Below are positions 1 to 7,911 of a DNA stretch of 45,604 nucleotides, piece after piece. The position numbers and the translations under genes are program-made. This DNA is from Candidatus Bathyarchaeota archaeon (GTDB lineage: Archaea > Thermoproteota > Bathyarchaeia > 40CM-2-53-6 > RBG-13-38-9): contig JAOZGX010000106.1 in NCBI GenBank assembly GCA_026015185.1, positions 1 through 45,604 on the forward strand. The letters run 5' to 3'. Each line of letters begins with the position of its first letter. The stretch's first letter is position 1. The notes below the pieces were generated by a model. That model searched no databases, was not told the DNA's origin, and saw only the letters and a program-made list of their open reading frames with translations.

Positions 1-1
1 G

Positions 2-1849
2 ACCTTCTTCGGCAATCCTACCTGCTACTCTGGTACTCCAACTATGTTCGACGGCCATGTACCACAAGAATTTGCTTCTTGGACCTCAGGTATTACGCCT
101 GGAACGTATACGATAACTACTCACGTTTTCGGATATGTCCAGACGCAGACTGTACAAGTAGTCGTGCCTGAGACCGAGCATCCTGGTGGTACGATAGAGG
201 TCGAGATGGACATAATGAAAGGCGGTACCGTGAGAGCACAAGTACACTTCCACGACTTTGACTTACCATCACCTACAGTTGGACCTGGTGATAGCAAGGG
301 TAACTTGTTCTTGCAAGCAGAGGCATTCGACTCTGAAGGCAACATAAGAGCCTTCAACCATACCGCTCCAGGCGCTATTGCAAATGATCAGACCAACGTA
401 AACCTTACGTTGGTTGGATTACCTGCATGGCACTCTGGTTGGGCCGGTGGTCCATACGGAATGCCTGAGGATACGTATACCTTCAAGTTCTTCCTTGACG
501 GTTTCGTGCAGACAGAGTTCCCAGCCCATACTATATCGCTTTGTAGCAACAGCAGCTTCAGCTTCAACCTTGTCAAAGGTGGACAGATACAAGTAACTAT
601 CTGTGCACGAGACTGTCAGGATCCAGCACAGCCAAGAGACTGGCTGTATGGAGATGTTGACGGTCAAGGTAACGGAGCTAAAGTTATTATCTGGTGTTGT
701 GACAAGACAGGTGAGCCATTGATCAAGTTCTGGCCAGCTGCTCAGGTAGATGGAACAGACTGCATCGATGTCGGCCTGACTGGATATGGTATCCTGCAAA
801 GTGACTACTGGAGATGGCCAATTCTCCATGGTGGTGGACTTGATGCAGGCGACTACATGATAAGGGCATTCACTGTAGGTTATGTACAGTGGATCAACCC
901 TGTTGTCCATGTGGAGAGAGGAACTCACTCAACAGCTGACACTGTCATCTATCTGCAAGAAGGTGGCAGGATCAAATTCAACGTTGACTTCAAGTTCGAG
1001 ATGATTCCTGTAGGTCTTATACAAGACCACAACAGCTACTACTTCAGAACCCGTGTCTTCGATGTCGATGGTAACCTGGCTGCGGCTAACATAACGTCTG
1101 TCCCAGCCAAGTATCCAGGACCTGACGGAGTCTGGTACACAGCTGACGACTTACCTGTTGCTGACTGGTCGTTCTGGGTTGTTGGTTTCAGTACATGGAC
1201 CACACCTATGTTCAGATGGTCACCAGCGGACGGTGGTTGGCTTGATCCAGCATTCCCATGGTGGATGAGACACGGTTACTATGACCCAACTGATGTTACA
1301 GCAGAATTCCTAGACGTAGGTGTCATCTACGAGCCATATGGTTTGGCTCCAGGTACCTACTCGGTAACCATTGAGGAAGAGATGACTGGCGGTAGATACG
1401 TACAGCTTGAAGAGATAGAGGTTATTGTCACCTGTGCAGGCACTGTGGAGCGTACATTTGAGGTCGACCAGGCACCATTGCTTGGTGGTTCCGTCTATAC
1501 AAGGAACTTTATGATGGACTTCAGAAATGCTTCATGGATACCCACAACCATTAGTGGCAGCCCAGATGTTGGAACGTATACGTATGACGGTGTATACTGG
1601 ACATACTATCCGCTTCCAGGTTCGCAAATGATTACTGTTGGTCTACCTGGCGACTTAGGCTATGTAGGTCAAAGTTCTGAAATTGCGACAGTTTGGGGAG
1701 CTACTAACACTGGCAACAACTTCTGGTTAGAAGAATCAGGCATACCTATCCCAGAGTTCCCAGTAGCCATATTTGCCTTGATTTCGGCCTTAGGTGCGTC
1801 ACTGTTCCTGATACGCTGGAGAAGAGAAACCATCGTGTCAGTAAGGTAG
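2..1849 (+). CDS. Secreted repeat surface protein with PEF-type C-terminal anchor (5' partial)
   Basis: The reading frame is open to the left edge, so the start and any signal peptide lie outside the window. Counting from the first in-frame ATG (44), similar beta-rich segments recur at about residues 19-62, 141-180, 267-309 and 436-482. Each has a G-x-Y-x-[IFV] strand, a G-[YF]-V-Q-like core and a closing G-G-x-[IV]. They resemble carboxypeptidase-regulatory-like or Ig-like modules, and intervening segments (about 82-126, 207-249, 329-352) also look alike. The C-terminus has P-E-F-P (570-573), about 17 hydrophobic residues and then R-W-R-R, the layout of archaeosortase-type PEF tails or of a plain C-terminal anchor. 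It is rich in Trp, Tyr and Gly, and its GC content is visibly higher than in the following genes, as expected for an abundant cell-surface protein. A role in S-layer or adhesion is inference; no enzyme motif was seen. Confidence 0.8.
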   Translation, partial: TFFGNPTCYSGTPTMFDGHVPQEFASWTSGITPGTYTITTHVFGYVQTQTVQVVVPETEHPGGTIEVEMDIMKGGTVRAQVHFHDFDLPSPTVGPGDSKGNLFLQAEAFDSEGNIRAFNHTAPGAIANDQTNVNLTLVGLPAWHSGWAGGPYGMPEDTYTFKFFLDGFVQTEFPAHTISLCSNSSFSFNLVKGGQIQVTICARDCQDPAQPRDWLYGDVDGQGNGAKVIIWCCDKTGEPLIKFWPAAQVDGTDCIDVGLTGYGILQSDYWRWPILHGGGLDAGDYMIRAFTVGYVQWINPVVHVERGTHSTADTVIYLQEGGRIKFNVDFKFEMIPVGLIQDHNSYYFRTRVFDVDGNLAAANITSVPAKYPGPDGVWYTADDLPVADWSFWVVGFSTWTTPMFRWSPADGGWLDPAFPWWMRHGYYDPTDVTAEFLDVGVIYEPYGLAPGTYSVTIEEEMTGGRYVQLEEIEVIVTCAGTVERTFEVDQAPLLGGSVYTRNFMMDFRNASWIPTTISGSPDVGTYTYDGVYWTYYPLPGSQMITVGLPGDLGYVGQSSEIATVWGATNTGNNFWLEESGIPIPEFPVAIFALISALGASLFLIRWRRETIVSVR

Positions 1850-1880
1850 ACCACAAGGTCGAATCGGCCAAAAAAACCCC

Positions 1881-1899
1881 CTCTTTTTTATTTCTTTTA
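1881..1899 (+). terminator. T-rich terminator after the surface protein gene
   Basis: A pyrimidine run with several T tracts follows a C tract about 30 bases after the stop codon. Oligo-T stretches are the usual intrinsic termination signal in archaea. No stable stem was needed or seen. Confidence 0.5.
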
Positions 1900-1921
1900 A
1901 AACTTGTTTTATCGCATTCAT

Positions 1922-1937
1922 AGAAACATTTAATTTG
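1922..1937 (+). promoter_or_regulatory. Candidate BRE/TATA promoter of the ribosomal protein operon
   Basis: GAAAC followed by ATTTAATTTG gives a purine-rich BRE and a TATA-like box about 50 bases before the rps13 ATG. That leaves room for a leader with the Shine-Dalgarno-like AGTGATC at 1973-1979. This was assigned by eye only. Confidence 0.4.
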
Positions 1938-1984
1938 TTGCTTCAAATCTAGTTCTGACTATCTTCATTAATAGTGATCGAGAT

Positions 1985-2455
1985 ATGTCGAAGGAATATA
2001 GACACATAGTAAGGATAATGGGCAAAGATATTGATGGAACCAAATACATACTTAACGGATTGACAAATATTAAGGGAATCGGCAAAAGTCTGGCAAATGC
2101 TATCATCAGAACAGGTGAAATAAGACCCAATGCAAGAGTTGGCTATCTAACAGAATCCGAAGTTGAAAAATTGGAAAAAGTTATTGGGGAATTAGGCGGA
2201 AGCGGGGTACCCGCATTCATATTGAACCGCCAAAAAGATCTGGATTCTGGAAGGGATATGCACCTTGTTGGCCCGGACTTGGAACTTAAGATAAAGACTG
2301 ATATAGATTTTATGAGAGAACTGAAAACATGGAAAGGGGTAAGGCACTCATTTGGACTCAAAGTACGAGGACAACGTACTAAGAGTACAGGAAGAAAAGG
2401 AAAGGCAGTGGGTGTCAAGAAGAAGACCCTGATTGCGAGTGCAAGAGCCAAATAG
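1985..2455 (+). CDS. rps13: 30S ribosomal protein S13 (uS13)
   Basis: Protein of the head of the small ribosomal subunit, contacting 16S rRNA and the large subunit at an intersubunit bridge. The 156-residue product has the archaeal/eukaryotic S13 N-terminus (YRHIVRIMGKDIDG), the helix-hairpin-helix-like LTNIKGIGKSLANAI segment, and the basic C-terminal tail with V-R-H-x-x-G-L-x-V-R-G-Q-R-T-K. Length is normal for archaeal S13. The ATG is preceded by AGTGATC, which matches the anti-Shine-Dalgarno end of 16S rRNA. It opens the ribosomal/RNA polymerase gene cluster and lies 16 bases before rps4, so the two are almost certainly co-transcribed. Confidence 0.97.
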   Translation: MSKEYRHIVRIMGKDIDGTKYILNGLTNIKGIGKSLANAIIRTGEIRPNARVGYLTESEVEKLEKVIGELGGSGVPAFILNRQKDLDSGRDMHLVGPDLELKIKTDIDFMRELKTWKGVRHSFGLKVRGQRTKSTGRKGKAVGVKKKTLIASARAK

Positions 2456-2471
2456 AGGAGTGAACTACTGA

Positions 2472-3020
2472 TTGGGAGATCCAAAAAAACAAAGAAAGAA
2501 ATATGTTTCGTCTAAGAATCCCTGGAGCAAGGACCAGATAGAGGTAGAGACAAAGCTATCTGGAGAGTATGGACTTCGAAATAGACGGGAACTTTGGCGA
2601 TACAGAACAATGCTATCCAATATCAGAGGAATCGCTCGTTCACTGCTTGGGGAGACTGAGGAAGAGAGGTTAAGAATAGAGCCAGTCTTTTTGAAAAAAT
2701 TGAGTAGGTTGGGAATACTTCCTGAGGAAGCAAAGATAGATGATATATTGGACCTAGACATTCGGGATCTGCTAGAAAGAAGGCTGCAGACGATCGTTTA
2801 TAGATTGGGACTAGCGAAGACAATCTACCAGGCAAGGCAAATAATCACACATAGGCATATAGAGGTCTCTGGAAGGGCCGTATCCGTACCAGGATACATT
2901 GTGAGAAGATTGGATGAAGCTAACATAGGTTATTCTCCTAATAGTATGTTAAGCGATAAGACTCATCCATTACGAGAATTCGAAGCTTCCAGTGCGCCCA
3001 AAGAACCTCAACAGGAATAA
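2472..3020 (+). CDS. rps4: 30S ribosomal protein S4 (uS4)
   Basis: Primary 16S rRNA-binding protein that nucleates small-subunit assembly. The 182-residue product begins with [10 protein letters not shown] and carries the S4 RNA-binding domain in its second half, with [29 protein letters not shown] and VPGYIVRR. The start is TTG with GAGGAG about 10 bases upstream; no better ATG exists. The C-terminal extension ending [10 protein letters not shown] is low in structure, as often seen in archaeal S4. In most archaea rps11 would follow directly, but here an unrelated membrane protein gene starts 7 bases later. Confidence 0.96.
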   Translation: MGDPKKQRKKYVSSKNPWSKDQIEVETKLSGEYGLRNRRELWRYRTMLSNIRGIARSLLGETEEERLRIEPVFLKKLSRLGILPEEAKIDDILDLDIRDLLERRLQTIVYRLGLAKTIYQARQIITHRHIEVSGRAVSVPGYIVRRLDEANIGYSPNSMLSDKTHPLREFEASSAPKEPQQE

Positions 3021-3027
3021 AAGTTAG

Positions 3028-3519
3028 TTGATATTAGGGTTATCAACCCATCTTGCTTTATTGCTTGCTGGGGCACTATTACTCAATTGGTTCTTCAATT
3101 ATATATCTAAACCACTTGGTAAAATTGTATCTTTCATAGGTTTGCCTTTTGGTGTATATTTTTTTGCACTTGCCATTTTTAAAGCATTAGAACCTTCACG
3201 AGATAATTTGGCAATAATATTACTCGCTTTAGCAGGCATAACATTATTTGCCAAGCCATTGAAAAATATAAAGTGGGCGGCACCACTTGCGACTTTACTC
3301 GGTATATTATTGACGTATTTTATGAGTGAAATTTTTCTAAATGTTCCGTTGATATTACTTTTCTTAGCCTTTTCGATATTAACTCTGATTATTTACTTGG
3401 TTTTTAAATTCGCGGAGGATTTTCTTCAGGCGATGGGAGCTCTCTTGAATTTCCCCCCAATCTCCTTGGCGTTAGGTATTATATGCATAATAAAAGCAAT
3501 CTCTCTTATGATTCACTGA
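3028..3519 (+). CDS. Small multi-pass membrane protein in the rps11 position
   Basis: A 163-residue, very hydrophobic protein with about five transmembrane segments (roughly residues 5-22, 32-52, 60-76, 83-102 and 106-128, plus a possible sixth near the C-terminus). I recognise no family and see no catalytic motif. It starts with TTG only 7 bases after the rps4 stop, so it probably belongs to the same transcript. A 160-base gap with new promoter-like sequence separates it from rpoD. The codon pattern and uninterrupted frame support a real gene. It sits where rps11 is usually found between rps4 and rpoD, so it may be a lineage-specific insertion or replacement. Function is unknown. Confidence 0.7.
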   Translation: MILGLSTHLALLLAGALLLNWFFNYISKPLGKIVSFIGLPFGVYFFALAIFKALEPSRDNLAIILLALAGITLFAKPLKNIKWAAPLATLLGILLTYFMSEIFLNVPLILLFLAFSILTLIIYLVFKFAEDFLQAMGALLNFPPISLALGIICIIKAISLMIH

Positions 3520-3614
3520 AACCGGTAAATTATTTGGCGACCTATAAAGATATAAGAAACGTACATATTTGATTATACGCTAAACGTGCCAGAGAGGGTT
3601 ATCATCCGATAAAT

Positions 3615-3630
3615 CAGATTAAATAATCTG
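3615..3630. promoter_or_regulatory. Short perfect hairpin/operator-like inverted repeat before rpoD
   Basis: CAGATT-AAAT-AATCTG is a perfect 6-bp inverted repeat with a 4-base spacer, 50 bases upstream of the rpoD start. A TATA-like stretch (CTATAAAGATATAAG, about 3542-3556) lies further upstream. It could be an operator, a 5' leader hairpin or chance in AT-rich DNA. Confidence 0.3.
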
Positions 3631-3679
3631 GAAAAATATTGTGAATAAGAATTAATAAAAATGGGGTATAGCATCGAAA

Positions 3680-4492
3680 ATGAAGATATCTATCCTAGAA
3701 CAGGATTCAGACTCAATGAGCTTTATTCTAAGTGATGTCTCTATCTCTTTTGCTAATGCCATCAGACGAATAATGATGGCTGAAGTTCCAACAATGGCAA
3801 TAGAAGACGTGATGATCTTTGAAAATACATCTGTCATGTTCGATGAGGTCTTATCCCATCGTCTTGGTCTTATCCCCTTAAAAACGGATTTGAAGTCTTA
3901 TTCAACACCTGAAGAGTGTGATTGCGAAAGCGAACTGGGTTGCAATAAATGTAGGGCATCTTTTACACTTGATGTAGATGCCGGTGAGGAGCCTAGAGTA
4001 GTTTATTCTGGAGACCTCAAACCAGATGATCCAGATATAAAACCCGTTAGTGAAAAAATACTGATAGTTAAATTGGCTCCAGGACAAAAGTTAAAGTTCG
4101 AAGCATACGCAAAACTCGGAAGAGGATTAGATCATGCCAAATATCAACCAGTATCCGCATCTACATATAGATTTAACCCAATAGTTAAAGTGGACTTGAA
4201 GAAATGTGATGGTTGTGGTGAATGCGTAAAATTTTGCCCAAAGAATGTTTTTGCTATTGAGAATTCCAGACTTGTAGTAAAGAATGAAATTAACTGCATT
4301 CTATGTAATGAATGTATTAGACACTGCCCAATAGAACCTTCACCAATCAAGATTTCATGGGACGATAAGTCCTTCATCTTTTATGTAGAGTCAACTGGAT
4401 CCCTGTCAGCAAAGGAAATAATAAATGAAGCTGTAAATATTCTACAAAAGAAAGCTGAACTTGTTATTGAGCATGCCAAAAAAATGAAATGA
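3680..4492 (+). CDS. rpoD: DNA-directed RNA polymerase subunit D with two [4Fe-4S] cluster motifs
   Basis: Homologue of eukaryotic Rpb3; it pairs with subunit L to start assembly of the archaeal RNA polymerase. The 270-residue protein has the N-terminal dimerisation region (SFANAIRRIMMAEVPTMAIE, 23-42) and a Cys group at 80, 82, 88 and 91. An inserted ferredoxin-like domain has two complete sets of four cysteines: 176/179/182/186 and 206/209/212/216, each ending in C-P. Both sets are intact, so it can in principle bind two [4Fe-4S] clusters, which in characterised archaeal RpoD proteins support the D-L heterodimer. The ATG at 3680 gives the normal N-terminus (MKISILEQ). It is the first gene after a 160-base intergenic region and is followed by rpl18e 17 bases later. 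Confidence 0.96.
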   Translation: MKISILEQDSDSMSFILSDVSISFANAIRRIMMAEVPTMAIEDVMIFENTSVMFDEVLSHRLGLIPLKTDLKSYSTPEECDCESELGCNKCRASFTLDVDAGEEPRVVYSGDLKPDDPDIKPVSEKILIVKLAPGQKLKFEAYAKLGRGLDHAKYQPVSASTYRFNPIVKVDLKKCDGCGECVKFCPKNVFAIENSRLVVKNEINCILCNECIRHCPIEPSPIKISWDDKSFIFYVESTGSLSAKEIINEAVNILQKKAELVIEHAKKMK

Positions 4493-4509
4493 GAGAATAG
4501 TGATAGGAT

Positions 4510-4869
4510 ATGAAAGCGAGAACCACCAATCCAGAATCTCAAAATTTGATCAAATTCTTAAATAAGCAAGCCAAAGTGAACAAAGTGAAAATCTGGAAAT
4601 CCTTAGCTGATTATTTATCTAAATCTAAGCGCTCAAATATTGTGGTAAATATTGGGAAATTAGTTAGATTTTCTTCAGATGGGGATACTGTTGCTGTTCC
4701 TGGTAAAGTATTGGGTTCCGGCTTACTAACTCATAAATTATCTGTTGCAGCTTTTAACTTCACTCCTGTGGCTCAGACCAAAATTGAAGCCGCTGGAGGA
4801 AAATGCATCGACTTTTATGAACTGGTTAATAAAAATCCAAAAGGTTCTAATATTAAAATTATGAGGTGA
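4510..4869 (+). CDS. rpl18e: 50S ribosomal protein L18e (eL18)
   Basis: Large-subunit ribosomal protein found in archaea and eukaryotes, related in fold to bacterial L15. The 119-residue protein shows the family core VNIGKLVRFSSDGDTVAVPG, followed by KVLGSGLLTHKLSVAAFNF and the terminal G-S-N-I-K-I-M-R. Length is normal. It starts with ATG, with GTGAT-like sequence just upstream, and lies between rpoD and rpl13 in the usual archaeal order rpoD-rpl18e-rpl13-rps9-rpoN. Confidence 0.95.
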   Translation: MKARTTNPESQNLIKFLNKQAKVNKVKIWKSLADYLSKSKRSNIVVNIGKLVRFSSDGDTVAVPGKVLGSGLLTHKLSVAAFNFTPVAQTKIEAAGGKCIDFYELVNKNPKGSNIKIMR

Positions 4870-4873
4870 TTTT

Positions 4874-5308
4874 TTGTCAGAAGATCCAATAATTATTGAT
4901 GCCACTGACTCTATTCTCGGTAGATTGGCTAGTTATGCTGCTAAACGAGCTTTAGAGGGGTATCGCATAATAATATTAAACGCAGAGAAGGCGATCATCT
5001 CAGGTAATAAAAGGAATATAATCCAGGAAGCGAAGAAAAAATTGGGTACAAGGACATTAGGCTCACAAAAGAAGGCACCAATTCACCCTCGTAGACCGGA
5101 TCTCTATGTAAGAAGAGTAATTAGGGGTATGTTACCAAGGAAGAAAACAAAAGGAAAGGAAGCTTTTTCAAGAATAACGGTTTTCATTAATGTTCCTGAG
5201 AAATACGCTAATGAAAATATCATAAAAGTTCCAAAGGCGGATGCATCTAGAATTCAACATAAGTATATTACTGTTGGGGATTTATCAAAAGAAATTGGAG
5301 GGTCATGA
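4874..5308 (+). CDS. rpl13: 50S ribosomal protein L13 (uL13)
   Basis: Early-assembly large-subunit protein. The 144-residue product contains IIDATDSILGRLASYAAKRA at the N-terminus, NAEKAIISGNK, and R-R-V-I-R-G-M-L-P-R-K-K-T-K-G, the signature segment of L13. The start codon is TTG at 4874, set by an almost perfect Shine-Dalgarno sequence GAGGTGAT (4863-4870) that overlaps the rpl18e stop. It overlaps or abuts rps9, whose Shine-Dalgarno lies inside the end of this gene. Confidence 0.96.
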   Translation: MSEDPIIIDATDSILGRLASYAAKRALEGYRIIILNAEKAIISGNKRNIIQEAKKKLGTRTLGSQKKAPIHPRRPDLYVRRVIRGMLPRKKTKGKEAFSRITVFINVPEKYANENIIKVPKADASRIQHKYITVGDLSKEIGGS

Positions 5309-5312
5309 CCTT

Positions 5313-5723
5313 TTGAGCGAGAGGAAGAAATCAATTATTGTAACAGGTAAACGAAAAACCGCTATAGCCAAAGCAGTATTGAAACCTGGATCAGGGAATG
5401 TTACAGTTAACGGATTCCCAATCGATATCATAAATCCAGAGATCGCAAAAGAAAAGATGATGGAACCTATTTTATTGGCTGGAGACAAAGCGAAATCGAT
5501 TGACATGAGAGTAAACGTGCGTGGTGGGGGTTTTATGGGGCAAGCTGAAGCTGTAAGGATGGCACTGGCTCGTGGACTAGTTAAATGGAATCGAAGCACA
5601 CAATTAAAGCGTATATTCACTCAATACGATAGGACGATGATAGCTGGGGATCCTAGACAGACTGAGCCTAAGAAGTTTGGTGGGCCGGGGCCAAGGAGAA
5701 AAAGGCAAAAATCTTACAGATAG
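5313..5723 (+). CDS. rps9: 30S ribosomal protein S9 (uS9)
   Basis: Small-subunit head protein whose C-terminal tail reaches the P-site tRNA. The frame is open from 5241, but the conserved protein starts at TTG 5313 (M-S-E-R-K-K-S-I-I-V-T-G-K-R-K-T-A), which has GGAGGG at 5297-5302 at good spacing. The 136-residue product has the usual V-R-G-G-G-x-x-G-Q-A-E-A-x-R motif and ends in P-G-P-R-R-K-R-Q-K-S-Y-R, the invariant basic tail. It follows rpl13 closely and precedes rpoN, the standard archaeal arrangement. Confidence 0.95.
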   Translation: MSERKKSIIVTGKRKTAIAKAVLKPGSGNVTVNGFPIDIINPEIAKEKMMEPILLAGDKAKSIDMRVNVRGGGFMGQAEAVRMALARGLVKWNRSTQLKRIFTQYDRTMIAGDPRQTEPKKFGGPGPRRKRQKSYR

Positions 5724-5753
5724 ATTATCCAAATTTTGGTGAATTTAAGATTG

Positions 5754-5975
5754 ATGATACCTGTTCGATGTTTTACTTGCGGCAAAGTCATCGGAGATAA
5801 ATGGGAAGACTTTAAGAAAAAGATAGCAGAAGGAGAAGAAGTCGGAAAGATTCTTGATGAGCTTAAGATTAAAAGATATTGCTGCAGAAGGACTTTCATT
5901 TCTCACATTGAAGTTCTAGAGGAATTATTGAAATATTCCAAACTCCCAGAAGATGAGGATAGCAATTCATTTTGA
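5754..5975 (+). CDS. rpoN: DNA-directed RNA polymerase subunit N
   Basis: Small zinc-binding RNA polymerase subunit, homologue of eukaryotic Rpb10. The protein starts MIPVRCFTCGKVIGDKW and has a second cysteine pair in R-Y-C-C-R-R, the atypical Cx2C...CC zinc site of the family. The 73-residue length from the ATG at 5754 is normal, although TTG and GTG codons in frame at 5736 and 5739 would extend it by six residues. It lies 6 bases before eno. Subunit K, which often follows rpoN in archaea, is not present in this cluster. Confidence 0.95.
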   Translation: MIPVRCFTCGKVIGDKWEDFKKKIAEGEEVGKILDELKIKRYCCRRTFISHIEVLEELLKYSKLPEDEDSNSF

Positions 5976-5981
5976 GGCGTC

Positions 5982-7238
5982 ATGTTGAATCCTGAGCTGA
6001 CTATAGAGAATTTTCAAGCAAGAAAGGTTTTTGATAGTAGGGGTAGCGAGACCATAGAGGTAGGGATATTTACTAAAAAGGGCTTCGGTAGATTTTCAGC
6101 ACCCTCTGGTGCAAGCACCGGTAGATGGGAGGTTCAGTCATATTCTAAAGAAGGAATTAACGCATCTTTTAAAATACTTAACGGTGAATTGAAGTCTAAG
6201 CTCATCGGGATGAGTACGGAAGACCAAAAAGGAATAGATGATATCTTACACGAAATTGATGGAACAGAAAATTTCGGTAGAATTGGTGGTAACGTTGCTC
6301 TGGCAATTTCTGTATCATCAGCTTTAGCTGCTGCTTCATCAAAAAATATTCCCTTATTCCAGCAATTATCTAGCATTCATAGAACCGCATTACCTCATCC
6401 ATTAGGAAATGTTATAGGCGGTGGATTACATGCAAAGGGCGATAAAACTGACATACAAGAATTTTTGGTATTACCTTTAAGGGCAAAAACGATTACAGAA
6501 GCTGCTCTAGCAAATATTGGAATACACCGAGAATTGACTAACCTATTAGAAAAAGAACAAGTTAGGATTGGGGGAAAAGGTGATGAGGGAGCTTGGATAG
6601 CCGGATTGGAAACAACGAAGGCGCTAGAAGTCATAGATAATGCTTGTAAAAAAGTTGAGGAAAATTCAGATGTTAAGATGGGGATTGGGATGGATGTTGC
6701 TGCTTCCACCTTGTGGAATAAGGAAAATAATCATTACGATTATAAAAAAGATGGAAGGAAACTTGATACCGGGGAGCAAATAGAATTTATTCTATCTTTA
6801 ATTGAAGAATTCAATCTTGTTTATGTTGAAGATCCTTTGCATGAAGATGATTTTGAATCATTTGGTGAATTGACCAAAAAAGCGAACAAAGCTTTGATCT
6901 GTGGGGATGATTTATTTGCAACCAATATTCAAAGACTTGAATTAGGATTAAAACATAATGCAGGAAATGCAATTATAATTAAGCCTAATCAAGTCGGCAC
7001 ATTAAGCGATACATTCAAAACAGCTAAAGAAGCTGAATCCCATGGATACGTAACTATAACTTCACACAGATCAGGGGAAACTTGTGAACCAATAATCTCA
7101 CACTTAGCCGTAGCATTGAATTCACCAATCATCAAATGTGGAGTATTAGGTGGAGAAAGAGTATCAAAGGTAAATGAACTGATCAGAATAGAAGAAATTC
7201 TTGGAGAAAAAGCTAAACTAGCTGATATTAAGTTATAG
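5982..7238 (+). CDS. eno: Enolase
   Basis: Converts 2-phosphoglycerate to phosphoenolpyruvate in glycolysis and gluconeogenesis. The 418-residue protein has F-D-S-R-G-S near the N-terminus, the mobile loop S-G-A-S-T-G, an I-Q-E-F segment and G-D-E-G. The magnesium-binding acidic residues fall in M-D-V-A-A-S, V-E-D-P and G-D-D-L. The catalytic-lysine region is IIIKPNQVGT, followed by S-H-R-S-G-E-T. Length and order match archaeal enolases. The stretch after G-D-E-G (AWIAG) and the C-terminal CGVLGGERVSKVNEL differ somewhat from common bacterial forms. It is embedded between rpoN and rps2, a placement seen in many archaea, and is probably co-transcribed with them. Confidence 0.95.
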   Translation: MLNPELTIENFQARKVFDSRGSETIEVGIFTKKGFGRFSAPSGASTGRWEVQSYSKEGINASFKILNGELKSKLIGMSTEDQKGIDDILHEIDGTENFGRIGGNVALAISVSSALAAASSKNIPLFQQLSSIHRTALPHPLGNVIGGGLHAKGDKTDIQEFLVLPLRAKTITEAALANIGIHRELTNLLEKEQVRIGGKGDEGAWIAGLETTKALEVIDNACKKVEENSDVKMGIGMDVAASTLWNKENNHYDYKKDGRKLDTGEQIEFILSLIEEFNLVYVEDPLHEDDFESFGELTKKANKALICGDDLFATNIQRLELGLKHNAGNAIIIKPNQVGTLSDTFKTAKEAESHGYVTITSHRSGETCEPIISHLAVALNSPIIKCGVLGGERVSKVNELIRIEEILGEKAKLADIKL

Positions 7239-7251
7239 GTGGAAAATTTTA

Positions 7252-7911
7252 ATGAGTGAAGAAAATGGAGAAACGCTAAGGACTGACAATCTTCTTTTAC
7301 CACTAGAAGAATTGTTGGCCTCAGGCCTACATATAGGAACAAGAATAAAGACAGGAGATATGGAAGAATACATCTATCGCGTGAGGCCAGATGGATTATT
7401 TATACTTAATGTAGGAAAAGCTAATGAGAGAATAGCTCTTGCAGCCAAATTCATAAGCAGGTTTGATCCATCTGGAGTAATAGTTATATCCTCAAGACTT
7501 TACGGGCGCACCCCAGTTAAGAAATTCTGTGAAATGACTCGGACGATTCCAGTAGTCGGACGATTCCTTCCGGGTCTTATATCGAACCCATTGCAGCCCA
7601 AACATATTGAACCACAACTAGTAGTTGTAACCGATCCAAGAGCAGACCGTCAAGCTATGAAAGAAGCTTCTTTGGCAGGTGTTCCGGTCTTAGCTCTATG
7701 CGATACTGACAATTCATTTAGCTATATAGATCTGGCAATTCCTGTAAATAATAAAGGCAGAAGAGCCCTTGCAATGACCTATTGGTTATTGGCTAGACAA
7801 ATTCTCAGAGAAAGAAAGGAAATAGATATGGAAGGTAATATACAACTATCAATTGATGACTTTGAAACTAAACTTACCACCACATCTCCAAAAATAGGCA
7901 GTGAGATTTGA
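7252..7911 (+). CDS. rps2: 30S ribosomal protein S2 (uS2)
   Basis: Small-subunit protein at the head-body junction. The 219-residue product has the archaeal S2 features L-A-S-G-L-H-I-G-T-R, Y-I-Y-R-V-R-P-D-G-L-F-I-L-N-V, GRFLPGLISNP, and V-V-V-T-D-P-R-A-D-R-Q-A-M-K-E-A followed by G-V-P-V-L-A-L-C-D-T-D. The ATG is preceded by AGGTGG. Its stop codon overlaps the TTG start of the next gene (TTGA), implying translational coupling. Confidence 0.96.
   Translation: MSEENGETLRTDNLLLPLEELLASGLHIGTRIKTGDMEEYIYRVRPDGLFILNVGKANERIALAAKFISRFDPSGVIVISSRLYGRTPVKKFCEMTRTIPVVGRFLPGLISNPLQPKHIEPQLVVVTDPRADRQAMKEASLAGVPVLALCDTDNSFSYIDLAIPVNNKGRRALAMTYWLLARQILRERKEIDMEGNIQLSIDDFETKLTTTSPKIGSEI

Noticed and set aside
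419-928. Long minus-strand reading frame antisense to the surface protein gene
   Set aside because: The composition is unlike a protein and it exactly shadows the sense gene, which has convincing repeats and a C-terminal anchor.
5241-5312. Upstream extension of rps9 inside rpl13
   Set aside because: The conserved S9 N-terminus begins at TTG 5313 with its own Shine-Dalgarno; the extension has no family match.
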